Shown: positions 19,475 through 31,452, counted from the stretch's first letter. The stretch: 64,000 nt of DNA from Fenollaria sporofastidiosus (GCF_943169635.2 NZ_OW968186.1:1240001-1304000), one strand, 5' to 3'. Numbers and translations: made by a program. The notes: generated by a model from the sequence alone, not told the origin.

Positions 19475-20747
19475 GTGAAAGTTAATTTTGACAAAAAGAA
19501 AAATAAAGTTTACTTTAATGTAGACGTTGATTGGAAGGAATTTGAACCAAAATAGACGAAGCTTATAAGAAAATAAGATCAAAATTCAATATTCCTGGAT
19601 TTAGAAAAGGTAAAGTACCTAAAATGATTATTGAACAAAACTATGGAGTTCAAGTATTCTATGATGAAGCAATAAATATAATGCTTCAAGAAATCTATCC
19701 AAAAGCTTTAGAAGAGTTGGATCTTAAAGTTGTTGATCAACCAGATGTTGATGTTAAAGACTTTAAGGAGAATGAATCTATAAACTTTACTTTTGAAGTT
19801 GAAGTTGTTCCTGAGTTTGAACTACCAAACTTTGAAGAGATTGAAGTAGAAGATGTTAAAGAAGAGTTTGATAAAGAAGTAGTTACAAACGAAATCGAAA
19901 GATTAAGAAATGAAAATGCAAGATATACAATCATTGAAGATAGAAAGACTAAGAAGGGCGACATAGTTAAGCTTGACTTTAAAGGTTATGTAGACAATGA
20001 AGCATTCCAAGGTGGAGAAGCTAAAGACTACGAACTTGAAATCGGTTCTAACTCGTTCATACCTGGTTTTGAAGATCAATTAGTAGATAGAGCTATTGGT
20101 GAAGAATTTGATGTTAATGTTAAATTCCCTGAAGAGTATCACTCAGAAGACTTAAAAGGAAAAGATGCTAAGTTTATCTGCAAAATTAATGAGATAAAGG
20201 TAAAAGAACTACCTGAGTTAGATGACAACTTTGCATCAGACGTTTCTGAATTCGACACATTAAAAGAATTTAAAGCAGACTTAAGAAAGAAATTAAAGGC
20301 TCAATTTAATGAGATGGTAGATGCACAAAGAGAAAATAAGGTTCTTGATAAAGTTCTTGAAGAAACTAAATTTGATGTTCCAAACAGAATGATTGAAGAT
20401 GAAGTTGAAAATGAACTTAGAAACTTCCAATATAGACTACAAGCTCAAGGCTTAAATTATGATGACTACAAGAAATATACTGGAAAGACTGATGATGAAA
20501 TTAAAGAAACATTCAAAGAGCCAGCTGAAAAGAGAGTTAAATTAGGTTTAATCCTTGAAAAATATGCAAAAGAAAATAAGATAAAAGCTACTAAGAGAGA
20601 TTATGACAAAGAACTTGACAAATTAGCCGAAATGTATAAGGCAGAAGATAAAGAAGAATTTAAGAAAACAATGAGTGAAGGCTCTCTAGAATTTTAGATA
20701 GAGGCATATTAAACTCTAAATCGATAGACGATATTAAGAAAAAGTAA
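19475..20747 (+). CDS. tig: Trigger factor (frameshifted at both ends)
   Basis: Ribosome-bound chaperone and peptidyl-prolyl isomerase. The N-terminal ribosome-binding signature appears as FNIPGFRKGKVPKMIIE, the FKBP domain as GDIVKLDFKGYVDNEAFQGG through ELEIGSNSFIPGFEDQL, and the C-terminal domain continues to a final SKSIDDIKKK. GTG 19475 follows AAGGAGTG. Indels near 19551 and 20696 break the frame; adding one T in 'gaattttag' restores LEFLDRGILNSKS and moves the stop to 20747. clpP starts 23 bases later. The tig-clpP-clpX order is classical. Confidence 0.94.
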
Positions 20748-20770
20748 AATATATTTAATGGGGTGATTAA

Positions 20771-21352
20771 ATGGCATTAATTCCTATGGTTGTAGAACAA
20801 AGTTCCAGAGGAGAAAGGTCATATGATATCTACTCAAGACTTTTAAAAGAAAGAATTATATTTTTATCAGGCGAAATTCATAATGAAATGGCTGACCTTA
20901 TAGTCGCACAATTATTATTTCTAGAAGCAGAAGATCCTGATAAAGATATTCAAATTTATATAAATTCACCAGGTGGATCGGTATCAGCTGGATTTGCCAT
21001 ATATGATACAATGCAATATATAAAACCGGATGTATCAACAATATGCGTTGGCCTAGCTGCGTCGATGGGAGCCTTCCTTTTGGCAGCTGGTGCTAAGGGC
21101 AAGAGATATGCTCTACCTAACGCTGATATTATGATTCATCAACCACTTGGCGGAACTCAAGGACAAGCTGAAGATATTCGCATTCAAGCTGAAAAAATAC
21201 TTGAAATAAGAAAGAGAATCAATAAAATTTTGTCCGAAAAGACAGGACAAAGTATCGATATTATTAATAGAGATACTGATAGGGACTACTACTTAAATGC
21301 AGAAGAAGCAGTTAAGTATGGTTTAATAGATAAAGTAATGGAGAAACACTAA
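20771..21352 (+). CDS. clpP: ATP-dependent Clp protease proteolytic subunit
   Basis: Serine protease subunit that forms the degradation chamber with ClpX. 193 residues; catalytic Ser in [14 protein letters not shown], His in [11 protein letters not shown] and the Asp in the [15 protein letters not shown] region. [20 protein letters not shown] is the typical start. It lies 3 bases before clpX. Confidence 0.98.
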   Translation: MALIPMVVEQSSRGERSYDIYSRLLKERIIFLSGEIHNEMADLIVAQLLFLEAEDPDKDIQIYINSPGGSVSAGFAIYDTMQYIKPDVSTICVGLAASMGAFLLAAGAKGKRYALPNADIMIHQPLGGTQGQAEDIRIQAEKILEIRKRINKILSEKTGQSIDIINRDTDRDYYLNAEEAVKYGLIDKVMEKH

Positions 21353-21355
21353 TTT

Positions 21356-22624
21356 ATGTCTAAATATGATGAAATAAGATGTTCCTTTTGTGGTAAAACT
21401 CAAAATGAAGTCAAAAGACTAATCTCAGGACCAAATGTATACATTTGTGATGAATGTATACAAGTATGCATGGATATATTGGAAGAAGATCATTTATTAA
21501 ATGATGAAAGCATTGATTTAGAAGATATGGTTCTTCCTACTCCGATGGAGATTAAGAAGTCTTTAGACGATTACGTAGTTGGTCAAGATGATGCAAAGAA
21601 AACTTTATCTGTTGCTGTTTATAACCATTACAAGAGAATCACAAAAGATACAAGTGACAAAGATGTTGAAATAAAGAAGAGCAATATATTATTGTTAGGA
21701 CCGACAGGTAGTGGTAAAACGCTTCTTGCTGAAACTTTAGCAAGAATTTTGGATGTACCGTTTGCTATATGCGATGCTACGACTCTTACTGAAGCTGGAT
21801 ATGTTGGAGAAGATGTTGAGAATATCATATTAAAGCTTATACAAAATGCTAACTATGACCTAGATAGAGCAGAAAGAGGCATCATCTATGTTGATGAAAT
21901 TGACAAGATTGCGAAAAAGAGTGAGAATGTTTCAATTACAAGAGATGTAAGTGGCGAAGGTGTTCAACAAGCTCTTCTAAAGATTCTAGAAGGGACTGTA
22001 GCTAACGTTCCTCCACAAGGAGGTAGAAAGCATCCTCAAGAAGAGTTTATACAAGTTGATACTAGCAATATACTTTTCATTGTTGGTGGAGCTTTCCAAG
22101 GTTTAGATGATATAATTGCTAAGAGGACAAATAAAAAGTCTTATGGATTTGGATCAGAACTATTTGATAAGGCAAAACAAAAGTCTGAAGCACTTAAGCA
22201 TGTCGAGAGTGAAGACTTAATGAAGTTCGGGCTTATTCCTGAACTGATTGGAAGACTTCCCGTAACTGTAACTCTTAAAGAGCTAAACGAAGATGATTTA
22301 GTTAAAATACTTACAGAGCCAAAGAATGCATTAATTAAGCAATACCAAGAGCTTATAAGGATGGACGGAGCAGAGCTTGAGTTCACTGATGATGCAGTTA
22401 GAAGGATTGCACAAAAAGCAATTGAAATGAAAACTGGTGCAAGAGGACTTAGAAGTATTATTGAAAAAGTTATGCTTGATATAATGTATGAACTTCCTTC
22501 CAAGAAATATAATGGAACTCTTAAGATTGATAGTTCCATCATAGATGGAAAGAAAAAACTTACTTATCAAAACAATGATAAGGATAATGAAGAAAAATCG
22601 TTTCATAATAAAGCTAAGGCTTGA
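21356..22624 (+). CDS. clpX: ATP-dependent Clp protease ATP-binding subunit ClpX
   Basis: AAA+ unfoldase that feeds substrates to ClpP. N-terminal zinc domain with [11 protein letters not shown] and ICDECIQVC, Walker [18 protein letters not shown], Walker [14 protein letters not shown], pore loop [11 protein letters not shown], sensor [11 protein letters not shown] and arginine ARGLRSIIE. 422 residues, the expected length. Only 3 bases separate it from clpP. Confidence 0.98.
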   Translation: MSKYDEIRCSFCGKTQNEVKRLISGPNVYICDECIQVCMDILEEDHLLNDESIDLEDMVLPTPMEIKKSLDDYVVGQDDAKKTLSVAVYNHYKRITKDTSDKDVEIKKSNILLLGPTGSGKTLLAETLARILDVPFAICDATTLTEAGYVGEDVENIILKLIQNANYDLDRAERGIIYVDEIDKIAKKSENVSITRDVSGEGVQQALLKILEGTVANVPPQGGRKHPQEEFIQVDTSNILFIVGGAFQGLDDIIAKRTNKKSYGFGSELFDKAKQKSEALKHVESEDLMKFGLIPELIGRLPVTVTLKELNEDDLVKILTEPKNALIKQYQELIRMDGAELEFTDDAVRRIAQKAIEMKTGARGLRSIIEKVMLDIMYELPSKKYNGTLKIDSSIIDGKKKLTYQNNDKDNEEKSFHNKAKA

Positions 22625-22639
22625 TATATGTAGCGCAAT

Positions 22640-22669
22640 AAGGTCGGACAAACTAGTTCGACCTTTTAT
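22640..22669 (+). terminator. Terminator after clpX
   Basis: AAGGTCG and CGACCTT with a 12-base loop, followed by TTATT. lon starts only about 15 bases later, so some read-through is likely, or lon has a promoter within clpX. Confidence 0.7.
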
Positions 22670-22683
22670 TAAAGGAGAAAGAT

Positions 22684-25059
22684 ATGGATAAATATGATGA
22701 AATAATTGATAATTATTCATTTTAGATGATAATGATGAAAATACTTTCAAAGTACCCATTGTTTCTATTAACAATATAAATATTGTGCCTAATAACTACT
22801 ATAGTGTTAACTTAGATAATGAAGACCTTGTTTCTGCAATTGCTAAGGCTTCAAATACTAATGGAGTTTTGCAATATTTCAACTTAAGGCAAATAGAAAG
22901 TCTATTTCAAGTATAAAGTCAGTGAATGAATTAGGTGTATTAGCTGAGATAGAGTCTATATCGCCAAATAATAAATTTATGAAGATGAACTTTAGAACGC
23001 TTTCGAAAGTTTATTTAACTAATGTCTTTAAGAGTGAAGGTATAAATTATGGCCACCTAGTTAAATTAAATGATATAAATGATTATTCTTTTGATAATCC
23101 TGAGAGTAAATCTTATTACGAGGTAATAAATAGTGCTTTAGATAAGCTAAATGCATTGATTATGGATAGCCAATCAAGTAAGGATAGAATAGTTCCTAAT
23201 AAGATTGACTATAATATTTTCTAGATAGTATATTCTCAAGGCTTGATATTGATAAAAACTTACTCAAGAGTATTTAAATGCTGTTGATAAGAAGGAAAGA
23301 ACTAAGATTGTTATTGATACTATCAATAAATCTGTTGTGACTATTGAGGTTTTAAAGACACTTCAAGACAAGACTAAAGAGGCCATGGATAAGAATCAAA
23401 AAGATTATATACTACATGAACAGCTTAAGATTATTAAAAATGAGCTTAATGCTGATAAGTCAGGTGCGAAAAACATATTTGATGCATACAGAAATGATAT
23501 AAAGAAACTTAAAGCACCTAAAGAAGTTGAAGAGAAGGCTCTTAAAGAGATAGATAAGCTTGAACAAACTCCACTAACATCTCCTGACTATCCTTCAACA
23601 CTGCAATATATAGAGCTTATTAAAGACTTACCTTGGAATAAAAGAACGGATGATACCAAGGACTTAAAGTATGCTAAGGAGATGCTTGACAAAGATCATT
23701 ACGGTTTAAAAGATGTAAAGGATAGGATACTTGAGTATCTAGCTATACTTAATAATACTAAGGCCATAAAAGGCTCTATAATATGCTTTGTTGGACCTCC
23801 AGGAGTTGGTAAAACATCTATTGCTAATTCTATTGCAAATGCAACAAATAGAAATTTTGTTAGAATGTCTTTGGGAGGCATTAGAGATGAGGCAGATATT
23901 AGAGGCCATATGAGGACATACGTAGGATCTATGCCCGGTAGAATCATATCTTTAATGAAGAAAGCAAAGTCAAAGAACCCTGTTTTCTTATTTGATGAAA
24001 TTGATAAGATTGGACAAGATTTTAGAGGAGATCCATCTAGTGCTTTGCTAGAAGTTTTGGATAGTTCTCAAAATAAAGATTTTACAGATAGATACTTGGA
24101 GCTTCCTTATGATTTATCAGAAGTACTATTTATAACAACTGCAAACTCGCTTGATACAATACCAGAAGCACTTTTAGATAGACTCGAAATTATAAGGATA
24201 GATGGCTATACTGATGAGGAAAAATTAAATATTGCTAAGAAATATTTACTTCCTAAATCATTGGAGAATGCTGGTATCGATAGTGATGCAATTAAATTTA
24301 CTGACGAAGCTTTATATAGGCTTATCGATAATTATACTAGAGAATCTGGAGTTAGAGAGCTCGAAAGAAAGATACAATCTATAATTAGAAAACTAGTTTA
24401 TAAAAATACATGGATGATAAGATTGTTAAAAGTTGATTTAAAGACTGTTGATAAATTACTAGAAGGTCCTATATTTGAATATGACTTAGTTGATAAAGAA
24501 AACAGCGTTGGTAAAGCTGTAGGTCTTGCATGGACAAGGGTAGGAGGAGACACTATCAACGTAGAAGCTCAGCTTATGCCTGGAGATGGCAAGCTAAACA
24601 TCACTGGTAATCTTGGAAAAGTTATGCAAGAGTCATGCCAACTTGCTATAAGCTACTTAAAGGCAAATTATGAATACTTTAATATTGACAAGAAAAATTT
24701 AAAGATTTTGATATCCATATACATGTTCCAGAGGAGCTATACCAAAAGATGGTCCTAGTGCTGGCATAACAATTACTACAGCTATACTATCAGCACTATG
24801 TGATAAAAAAATTAACAGATACTTTGCTATGACGGGTGAAATTACTTTACTTGGCAATGTACTTGCGATAGGTGGACTAAAAGAAAAGGCACTTGCTGCT
24901 AAGAGGATGAAGATTAGAGATTTGATCTTGCCCATGGAGAATAAAAAGGACTTTGAAAAACTACCTTCTAATATAAGGGAGAGTCTAAATGTACATTATG
25001 TAAATAACTTCAAAGATCTTAGCAAAATAATATTTGTAGATGGTGATAAAGATGCTTAA
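22684..25059 (+). CDS. lon: Lon protease (multiply frameshifted)
   Basis: ATP-dependent serine protease with AAA+ and peptidase domains in one chain. The N-terminal substrate domain (NGVLQYFNLRQI, LGVLAEIESI) is in pieces with breaks near 22722, 22916 and 23224-23290. The ATPase domain is intact (Walker A GPPGVGKTSIANSI, FLFDEIDKIG, TTANSLDTIPEALLDR, ESGVRELERKI). The catalytic Ser lies in PKDGPSAG near 24745, readable in the frame after a break near 24715; the catalytic Lys is in GGLKEKALAAKR. AAAGGAG precedes the ATG. Rebuilt length about 790 residues, normal. engB overlaps its end. Confidence 0.94.
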
Positions 25060-25636
25060 GATTAATGAGCCTTTCTTAGAAAGGATGGCTGTTGATGAGA
25101 AGAGTTATCCTAACGATGGTTTAAAAGAGATAGTTTTAGTAGGCAGAAGTAATGTTGGTAAGAGTTCATTTATAAATGCACTTACTAACAGAAAGAAGCT
25201 TGCATATACATCATCATCACCTGGAAAGACAAGAACTATAAACTTCTACAATATGGACAATAAATTTAGGATAGTCGACTTACCAGGCTATGGTTATGCT
25301 AAAATATCTATGAAAGAAAGAGAAAAGTGGAAGAAGATTATTGAGGAGTACTTGGTAAAGTCCAAAAACATTGCTCTTATATGTCAAATTATAGATGTAA
25401 GGCATGAGCCTACTAAGCTTGATATGATGATGTACGACTATATATTATCAACAGGTAGTAATTATTTAATAATTGCAAATAAACTTGATAAATTAAAGTC
25501 ATCACAAGTATTAAAGCAGCTAAGCATCATTAACAAAGTTTTGCATAATCTTAAGAAGGACGCACTAATACCTTTCTCGTCTCAAGACAAGAGGGGAGTT
25601 AAAGAAGTGCTAGCTAAGTTTGAAAATATAATTTAA
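25052..25636 (+). CDS. engB: Ribosome biogenesis GTP-binding protein YsxC/EngB
   Basis: Small GTPase needed for 50S assembly. G1 GRSNVGKSSFINAL, G2/G3 region SSSPGKTRTINFYN and DLPGYGYAK, G4 ANKLDK. About 194 residues. I choose ATG 25052, preceded by GGTGA, over the ATG at 25040, because MLKINEPFLERM resembles the family start. It overlaps the last codons of lon, the usual lon-engB arrangement. Confidence 0.95.
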   Translation: MLKINEPFLERMAVDEKSYPNDGLKEIVLVGRSNVGKSSFINALTNRKKLAYTSSSPGKTRTINFYNMDNKFRIVDLPGYGYAKISMKEREKWKKIIEEYLVKSKNIALICQIIDVRHEPTKLDMMMYDYILSTGSNYLIIANKLDKLKSSQVLKQLSIINKVLHNLKKDALIPFSSQDKRGVKEVLAKFENII

Positions 25637-25645
25637 TAAATATAA

Positions 25646-25680
25646 AATAAAGGCGACCATACTCTATGATCGCCTTTATT
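25646..25680. terminator. Bidirectional terminator between engB and the rubredoxin gene
   Basis: AATAAAGGCGA and TCGCCTTTATT make an 11-bp perfect stem with a 13-base loop. T-rich sequence on both sides lets it serve the plus-strand engB and the convergent rubredoxin gene. Confidence 0.85.
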
Positions 25681-25729
25681 ATGTATTAAATACATTTTTT
25701 TAAGCCAATGATTGGCTTTAATTTGCAGT

Positions 25730-25888
25730 TTACAGTTTTGTGAACATGTCCTTGCCAACTCCACAAACTGGGCATACCCAATCATCAGGAATATCTTCAA
25801 AAGCAGTTCCTGGAGCTATACCTCCATCTGGATCTCCTTTTTCAGGATCATAAACGTAACCGCATGCATCGCATTCGTACTTGTCCAT
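25730..25888 (-). CDS. Rubredoxin
   Basis: 52-residue iron-only electron carrier. It begins [19 protein letters not shown], continues with the [13 protein letters not shown] loop, and ends [15 protein letters not shown]. The two CxxC pairs (CDAC and CPVC) bind one iron. AAGGAGGG lies 7 bases before the ATG at 25888. It is a single gene, convergent with engB. In strict anaerobes rubredoxins commonly serve oxygen or peroxide detoxification; no partner oxidoreductase is next to it. Confidence 0.97.
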   Translation of the reverse strand: MDKYECDACGYVYDPEKGDPDGGIAPGTAFEDIPDDWVCPVCGVGKDMFTKL

Positions 25889-26009
25889 CTTGCACCCTCC
25901 TTCCTTTCATGTTTTCATATCATATATATACCCAAAGAATATTATTTATAACAATATGCTTAGTAATTTATTTTCACGGGTATAAATAAATTAGTGGAGG
26001 AAGGATATA

Positions 26010-26405
26010 ATGTATCAATTTTACGGAACGGTATCTTCTAATATTGAAAGTGTAGAAGTATTTGTTGACAGAATAATTGAAAATCTTGAAAATTATTTAC
26101 CTAATGAAATGATATTTAACATCAGGCTAGTTCTTAATGAGCTTTTATTGAATTCAGCATCGCATGGCAATCTATATAGTAAAGATAAAAAAGTTAAATT
26201 ATACATATCGATTAGTGAAGACACTATAAAACTAAGGGTAGAGGATGAAGGTATTGGTCTACTTAGTATATGCTCAAATAAAAGTATGTGCGAGCTTGGA
26301 GGCAGAGGCTTAAAAATAGTCGAAGCTCTAACAGATAAGGTATCTAAACTGGACCATGGTATTAAGTGTACTATCTTTTCTAAATATCTTGATGATACAG
26401 AGTAA
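26010..26405 (+). CDS. RsbW/SpoIIAB-like ATP-binding protein
   Basis: 131 residues of the GHKL ATPase fold used by anti-sigma-factor serine kinases. N box LNELLLNSASHGN, G1 box VEDEGIGL and G2 GGRGLKIVEAL are present. GGAGGAAGG precedes the ATG. No sigma factor or anti-anti-sigma gene is beside it, so its target is unknown. It could be a regulator of a distant sigma factor or a stand-alone kinase. Confidence 0.83.
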   Translation: MYQFYGTVSSNIESVEVFVDRIIENLENYLPNEMIFNIRLVLNELLLNSASHGNLYSKDKKVKLYISISEDTIKLRVEDEGIGLLSICSNKSMCELGGRGLKIVEALTDKVSKLDHGIKCTIFSKYLDDTE

Positions 26406-26409
26406 ATAC

Positions 26410-26438
26410 TTGTAATTATTAACAAAAAGTATTATAAT
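26410..26438 (+). promoter_or_regulatory. Promoter of typA
   Basis: TTGTAA, 17 bases, TATAAT. It lies between the ATPase stop and the typA ribosome site, so typA can be transcribed on its own. Confidence 0.75.
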
Positions 26439-26464
26439 AAAAGGTAGTGTTTAGGAGGAATAAT

Positions 26465-28293
26465 ATGTTAAGAGAAGATTTAAGAAATATAGCTATCATA
26501 GCACACGTTGACCATGGTAAAACAACTCTAGTTGATCAAATGCTTAGACAATCAGGTACATTTAGAGAGAATCAAGTTGTACAAGATAGAGTCATGGACT
26601 CTGGTGACCTTGAAAAAGAACGTGGTATAACTATACTTTCAAAGAATACAGCCGTAATACATAACGGTAAAAAGATAAATATTATAGATACACCAGGCCA
26701 TGCTGACTTTGGTGGAGAAGTTGAGAGAGTTTTAAAGATGGTTAATGGCGTTGTACTAGTTGTTGATGCTTTTGAAGGACCTATGCCACAAACTAAGTTT
26801 GTATTAAAGAAAGCTTTTGAACTAAACTTGCCAGTTATTGTATGTATAAATAAGATTGATAGACCAGAAGCTAGACCAGTTGAGGTTGTTGATGAAGTTC
26901 TTGATTTGTTCATAGAACTAGGCGCTGAAGATGAAGCGTTAGAAGCACCATTTATTTTTGCTTCTGCTAAGAAGGGTTATGCTACTAATCAAGTAACTAT
27001 AGAAAAAGACAATATGGATGACTTGTTTGATGCTATAGTTGAGCATATACCAGCTCCAGAGTCTAATGAAGATAAACCATTGCAACTACTTATTTCAACA
27101 ATTGATTATAACGACTATGTAGGTAGAATCGGTATAGGTAAGATCGAAAGAGGAGTTATAAAGAATGGTTCAGAGGCTGTACTTGTGAACAAGCTAAATC
27201 CTGATATGAAGAGAAAAGTAAAGATAGGTAAATTATATGAGTTTATAGGCCTAGATAAAGTTGAAACTAATGAACAAAAAGGTGGAGCCATAGTTGCTGT
27301 TACAGGTATAGAAGATATATCAATTGGAGATACTATCGCTGATCCAGAATGTCCAGAGGCACTTGATTTTGTCAAGATTTCTGAGCCAACAATATCCATG
27401 AACTTCATTGTAAATGACTCACCATTTGCTGGAAGAGAAGGTAAATACGTTACATCTAGACAAATAAAGGCAAGACTTGAAAAAGAATTGCAATCAAATG
27501 TTTCATTGAGGGTTGAAGAAACTGAATCAACAGATGCATTTAAAGTATCTGGTAGAGGAGAGCTTCACTTGTCTGTTTTAGTTGAAACTATGAGAAGAGA
27601 AGGCTACGAATTACAACTTTCTAAGCCACAAGTACTTTTCAAAAATGATGAAAATGGCAAGAAACTTGAACCAATGGAGAAGGTAACTGTTGACGTTTCA
27701 GAAGAATTTGTCGGAGCTGTTATAGATAAATTATCAAGAAGAAAAGCTGAGCTATTAGAAATGAAAGAAAATTCAGCAGGATACTCAAGACTTATATTTA
27801 AAATGCCTGCTAGAGGTTTGATTGGATATAGAGGAGAGTTTATGACTGATACACATGGAGAAGGTATCATCAACTCCATCTTCTTAGGATACGAACTTTA
27901 TAAAGGCGAAATACCTACTAGAACTACAGGCTCACTAATTGCCTTTGAAACAGGCGTTGCATCTAGCTACGGACTTAATATAGCTCAGGGTAGAGGTATA
28001 CTGTTCATTGGGCCACAAACTGAAGTTTACGAAGGTATGGTTGTAGGTGAAAATCCAAAGGGTCTTGATATTGAAGTTAACGTCACTAAGAAGAAACAAA
28101 TGACAAACACAAGAGCTGCAGGCTCTGATGACGCCATCAGGCTAAGCCCACCAAGAGTACTTTCTCTTGAGGAAGCACTTGAATTTATAGAGGACGATGA
28201 ACTAATTGAAGTTACACCAAAATCAATTAGAATCAGAAAGAAGATACTAGACACAAATAAGAGATATAAATCAAAAATACAAATAAGAAATAG
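26465..28293 (+). CDS. typA: GTP-binding protein TypA/BipA (frameshift at the end)
   Basis: Translational GTPase of the EF-G-like family that binds the ribosome. G1 AHVDHGKTTLVDQML, RGITILSKN, DTPGHADFGGEVER, NKIDRPEARP, then domains ending with RGLIGYRGEFMTDTHGEG. The ATG at 26465 after TTAGGAGGA is chosen over an earlier in-frame ATG at 26447. The uninterrupted frame runs 97 bases past the natural end into cls; adding one A to the A5 run near 28273 gives KSKNTNKK and a TAG at 28291. The apparent fusion is therefore probably false. Confidence 0.95.
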
Positions 28294-28303
28294 GGAGATT
28301 GCG

Positions 28304-29727
28304 GTGGATGTATCGCTACAAGTTTTAATAGGTTATTTATTAAACTTGCTTTTAGGCTTATTTATTGTTTTAAAGAAAGAAAGAATATAAAGTCAACATG
28401 GCTATGGTTAATGATACTACTTTACTTACCATTTCTTGGCTTTATCCTTTATATGTTTTTGGCCTTGACTATAGAAAGATGAAAACATTCGATGAAAAGA
28501 TGACGCTTGATCGAAAAGAGAAAAGGATATTAGAAAATCAAAAGAAGTTTTATGCTCTTACTAAGTCAGAAGACTTAAACTTTGATCAAAAGAGCTTATT
28601 AACTTATGCCTATCAACAAGTGATGCTACCTTTACTGATTATAATGACGTAAAATTCTATTTTGATGGAAAAGATAAATTTAATGATTTATTTGAAGATG
28701 TAAAAATGCAGAGAAATATATTTATATTGAGTACTACATCTTTAAAACAGATAAATTAGGAAGAAAATTCATAAACTTGCTTAATCAAAAGCTAAAAGAG
28801 GGAGTAGAAGTTAGGATACTTGTAGATGCTGTAGGTTCTAGAAGCATCAGAAAGAAGTATTTTAGAGAATTCAAGAAGCTTGGAGGACAGATAGATTCGT
28901 TCTTCCCATTATTCTTCTCTAAATTCACAACCAGATTCAACTATAGAAATCACAGAAAGATTGTTATTATTGATGGTACGATTGCATACAGTGGCGGCTT
29001 TAATGTTGGCGATGAATACATTAGTAAAAGTAAAAAATTTGGATTTTGGAGAGATACACACTTTAGACTAAAAGGTGATATAGTTGAGGAATACTTAAGA
29101 AGGTTCAATTTTGATTATAGATTTGCGACTGGTATAAAAGCAGATGGTGAATACTTTAAAGATCATGATGTAAATACGCTAAACAGAATGCAGCTTGTAA
29201 CATCAGGACCAGACTCAATGTTTGAGAATATTAAAAACGTCTACTTAAAGATGATAAGTTCAGCTAAAACTAGACTTTGGATACAAAGTCCATACTTCAT
29301 ACCTGATGATTCAATATTTGAAGCTATAAGGATAGCTGCCTTATCTGGAGTTGACGTAAGGATAATGATACCTAACAAGCCAGATCACATGTTTGTATAT
29401 TGGGCTACTCTAAGCTATGTTGGACAGCTTCTTGAGGATAATGTTAAGATATATCAATACGAGAACGGTTTTTTACACTCTAAGCAAATAATTAAAGATG
29501 ATGACATATGTACTGTAGGTACAGCTAACTTTGATATTAGAAGCTTTGCACTTAATTTTGAAGCGAACCTAGTGTTTTATGATCAAAAGACAAACAAGCT
29601 TTTAAGTGAACAGTTTTTGAAAGATATAGAAAAGTCATCTGTATTAACTTTAGAGAAGTACAACAAGAGAAAGAGAATTGTTAAAATAAAAGAGTCAATA
29701 TCAAGACTACTATCACCAGGACTATAA
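28304..29727 (+). CDS. cls: Cardiolipin synthase (frameshifted in the N-terminal part)
   Basis: Membrane phospholipase-D-type enzyme that joins phosphatidylglycerols into cardiolipin. Start taken at GTG 28304 (VDVSLQVLIGYLLNLLLGLF), with AGGGAG upstream; a second membrane helix lies near 28400-28460. Two HKD motifs are seen: YRNHRKIVIIDGTIAYSGG and FLHSKQIIKDDDICTVGTAN. Breaks near 28390, 28457, 28630 and 28700 split the N-terminal third; the catalytic two thirds are in one frame. A strong terminator covers the stop codon. Confidence 0.92.
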
Positions 29728-29746
29728 TAGATTATAGTCCTTTTTT
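29719..29746 (+). terminator. Terminator after cls
   Basis: GGACTATAA and TTATAGTCC (9 bp, 4-base loop) followed by six T. The stem includes the cls stop codon. Confidence 0.92.
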
Positions 29747-29808
29747 ATGAGTTATGATAAATATAAGGATAAAGCTATAAAAATTATCTATGTATATCAT
29801 ATAAAACC

Positions 29809-29837
29809 TTGCTTAACAATTAAAAGTGTGATATAAT
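29809..29837 (+). promoter_or_regulatory. Promoter of rny
   Basis: TTGCTT, 17 bases, TATAAT, about 55 bases before the rny start and after the cls terminator. Confidence 0.8.
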
Positions 29838-29891
29838 AACTATAAGCGTGATGCTTAAAACCAATAAAATTTAATAGGAGGTGTTTTAAGT

Positions 29892-31442
29892 TTGGATAAG
29901 TTTTTAACAGGCGAAGTATTGATCTCAGCTGCTATTGCTATTGTACTTGGAGCTATCATTGGATATATAATCAGAAAGATTTTAGGCGAAAAGAAGATTA
30001 AAAGCGCTGAAATTGAATCAAGCAGAATTATTGAAGAAGCTAAAAGTAAAGCAAGCCAAGAAGCTAAAGAGAAGATACTATCAGCTAAAGAAGAAATTCA
30101 CAAACTAAGAAGCGACCTCGACAAAGAAGCAAAAGAAAAAGAAATCGAACTGAAAAAATCTGAAAAAAGATTGATCAACAAAGAAGAAAATCTTGATAAG
30201 AGAACACAATCTTATGAAAAGAAAGAAGAACAACTTAAAAATAAGATGAACTCTCTAAACAAGAAAGAAGAAGAAGTTGAACAATTAATTGAAGAAAGAA
30301 GAAAAGAAATTGAACGTGTTTCAAAAATGAGCACCCAAGAAGCTAAAGACATAATCTTGGATGAAGTAAAAAAAGAAATGACTCACGAATGTGCTGCTTA
30401 TATTAGGCAAGCAACTGAAGATGCAAAAGAAGAAGCTCAAAAGAATGCTAGAGAAATCATAGCAGATGCTATTCAAAAGAATGCTTCAGACTATGTTGCT
30501 GAAGTTAGTGTCAATGTTGTAAATCTACCTAACGACGAGATGAAAGGAAGAATCATCGGTAGAGAAGGTAGAAATATAAGAACGCTAGAAACTTTGACCG
30601 GAGTAGATCTAATCATAGACGATACACCGGAAGCAGTAGTATTATCAAGTTTCGATCCAATTAGAAGAGAGATTTGTAAAATTGCTTTGGAAAAACTTAT
30701 AGCTGACGGCAGAATTCATCCAGCTAGGATTGAAGAGATGGTCAACAAAGCTAAAGTCGAGGTAGAGACAGTTATAAAAGAAGAAGGAGAAAGAGCCGTT
30801 ATTGAAGCTGGTGTACGCAACTTACATCCTGAACTAGTAAAACTTTTAGGTAGACTTAAATTTAGAACAAGTTATGGACAAAATGTTCTTGAGCATTCTA
30901 TAGAAGTTGCTAAAATATCAGCAACTATAGCAGAAGAGCTTGGAGCGGACATTAGACTTGCTAGAAGAGGAGGTCTACTTCACGACATAGGTAAATCCAT
31001 AGACCAACAAATGGAAGGTAGCCATGTTGAGATAGGAGTAAATGCTTGCAAGAGATATAAAGAAAACAAAGAAATTCTAAACATCATAGGTTCACACCAC
31101 GGTGATGAAGAGCCAACAACAGTTGAAGCTGTTATAGTTCAAGCTGCTGACGCAATATCTGCAGCAAGACCAGGCGCTAGAAGAGAAACTTTGGAATCGT
31201 ACATCAAGAGACTAGAAACACTAGAAGGTATAGCAAATTCATTCGAAGGTATCGAAAAGTCATATGCTATACAAGCTGGTAGGGAAATCAGAATAATGGT
31301 TAAACCTGAGGTTATAGATGAAGATAAAATGCTTTTAATGAGCCGCGATATTGCAAAGCAAATAGAAGAAAATTTGGAATATCCAGGACAAATAAAAGTT
31401 ACTGTCATTAGAGAAACTAGAAGTACTGATTACGCTAAATAG
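29892..31442 (+). CDS. rny: Ribonuclease Y
   Basis: Membrane-anchored endoribonuclease that starts mRNA decay. An N-terminal TM helix ([17 protein letters not shown]), a long charged coiled coil to about residue 170, a KH domain ([20 protein letters not shown]) and an HD domain with [20 protein letters not shown] and [10 protein letters not shown]. 516 residues, intact. TTG start at 29892 with a strong AGGAGGTG. Confidence 0.96.
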   Translation: MDKFLTGEVLISAAIAIVLGAIIGYIIRKILGEKKIKSAEIESSRIIEEAKSKASQEAKEKILSAKEEIHKLRSDLDKEAKEKEIELKKSEKRLINKEENLDKRTQSYEKKEEQLKNKMNSLNKKEEEVEQLIEERRKEIERVSKMSTQEAKDIILDEVKKEMTHECAAYIRQATEDAKEEAQKNAREIIADAIQKNASDYVAEVSVNVVNLPNDEMKGRIIGREGRNIRTLETLTGVDLIIDDTPEAVVLSSFDPIRREICKIALEKLIADGRIHPARIEEMVNKAKVEVETVIKEEGERAVIEAGVRNLHPELVKLLGRLKFRTSYGQNVLEHSIEVAKISATIAEELGADIRLARRGGLLHDIGKSIDQQMEGSHVEIGVNACKRYKENKEILNIIGSHHGDEEPTTVEAVIVQAADAISAARPGARRETLESYIKRLETLEGIANSFEGIEKSYAIQAGREIRIMVKPEVIDEDKMLLMSRDIAKQIEENLEYPGQIKVTVIRETRSTDYAK

Positions 31443-31452
31443 TATTAAATTA

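Noticed and set aside
25701..25718. Short inverted repeat AAGCCA / TGGCTT as a second terminator for rubredoxin or engB
   Set aside because: No T tract follows it in either direction that would suit termination, and a better hairpin lies next to it.
25712..25951. 79-codon frame on the plus strand
   Set aside because: It is antisense to the rubredoxin gene, which has clear motifs and a ribosome site.
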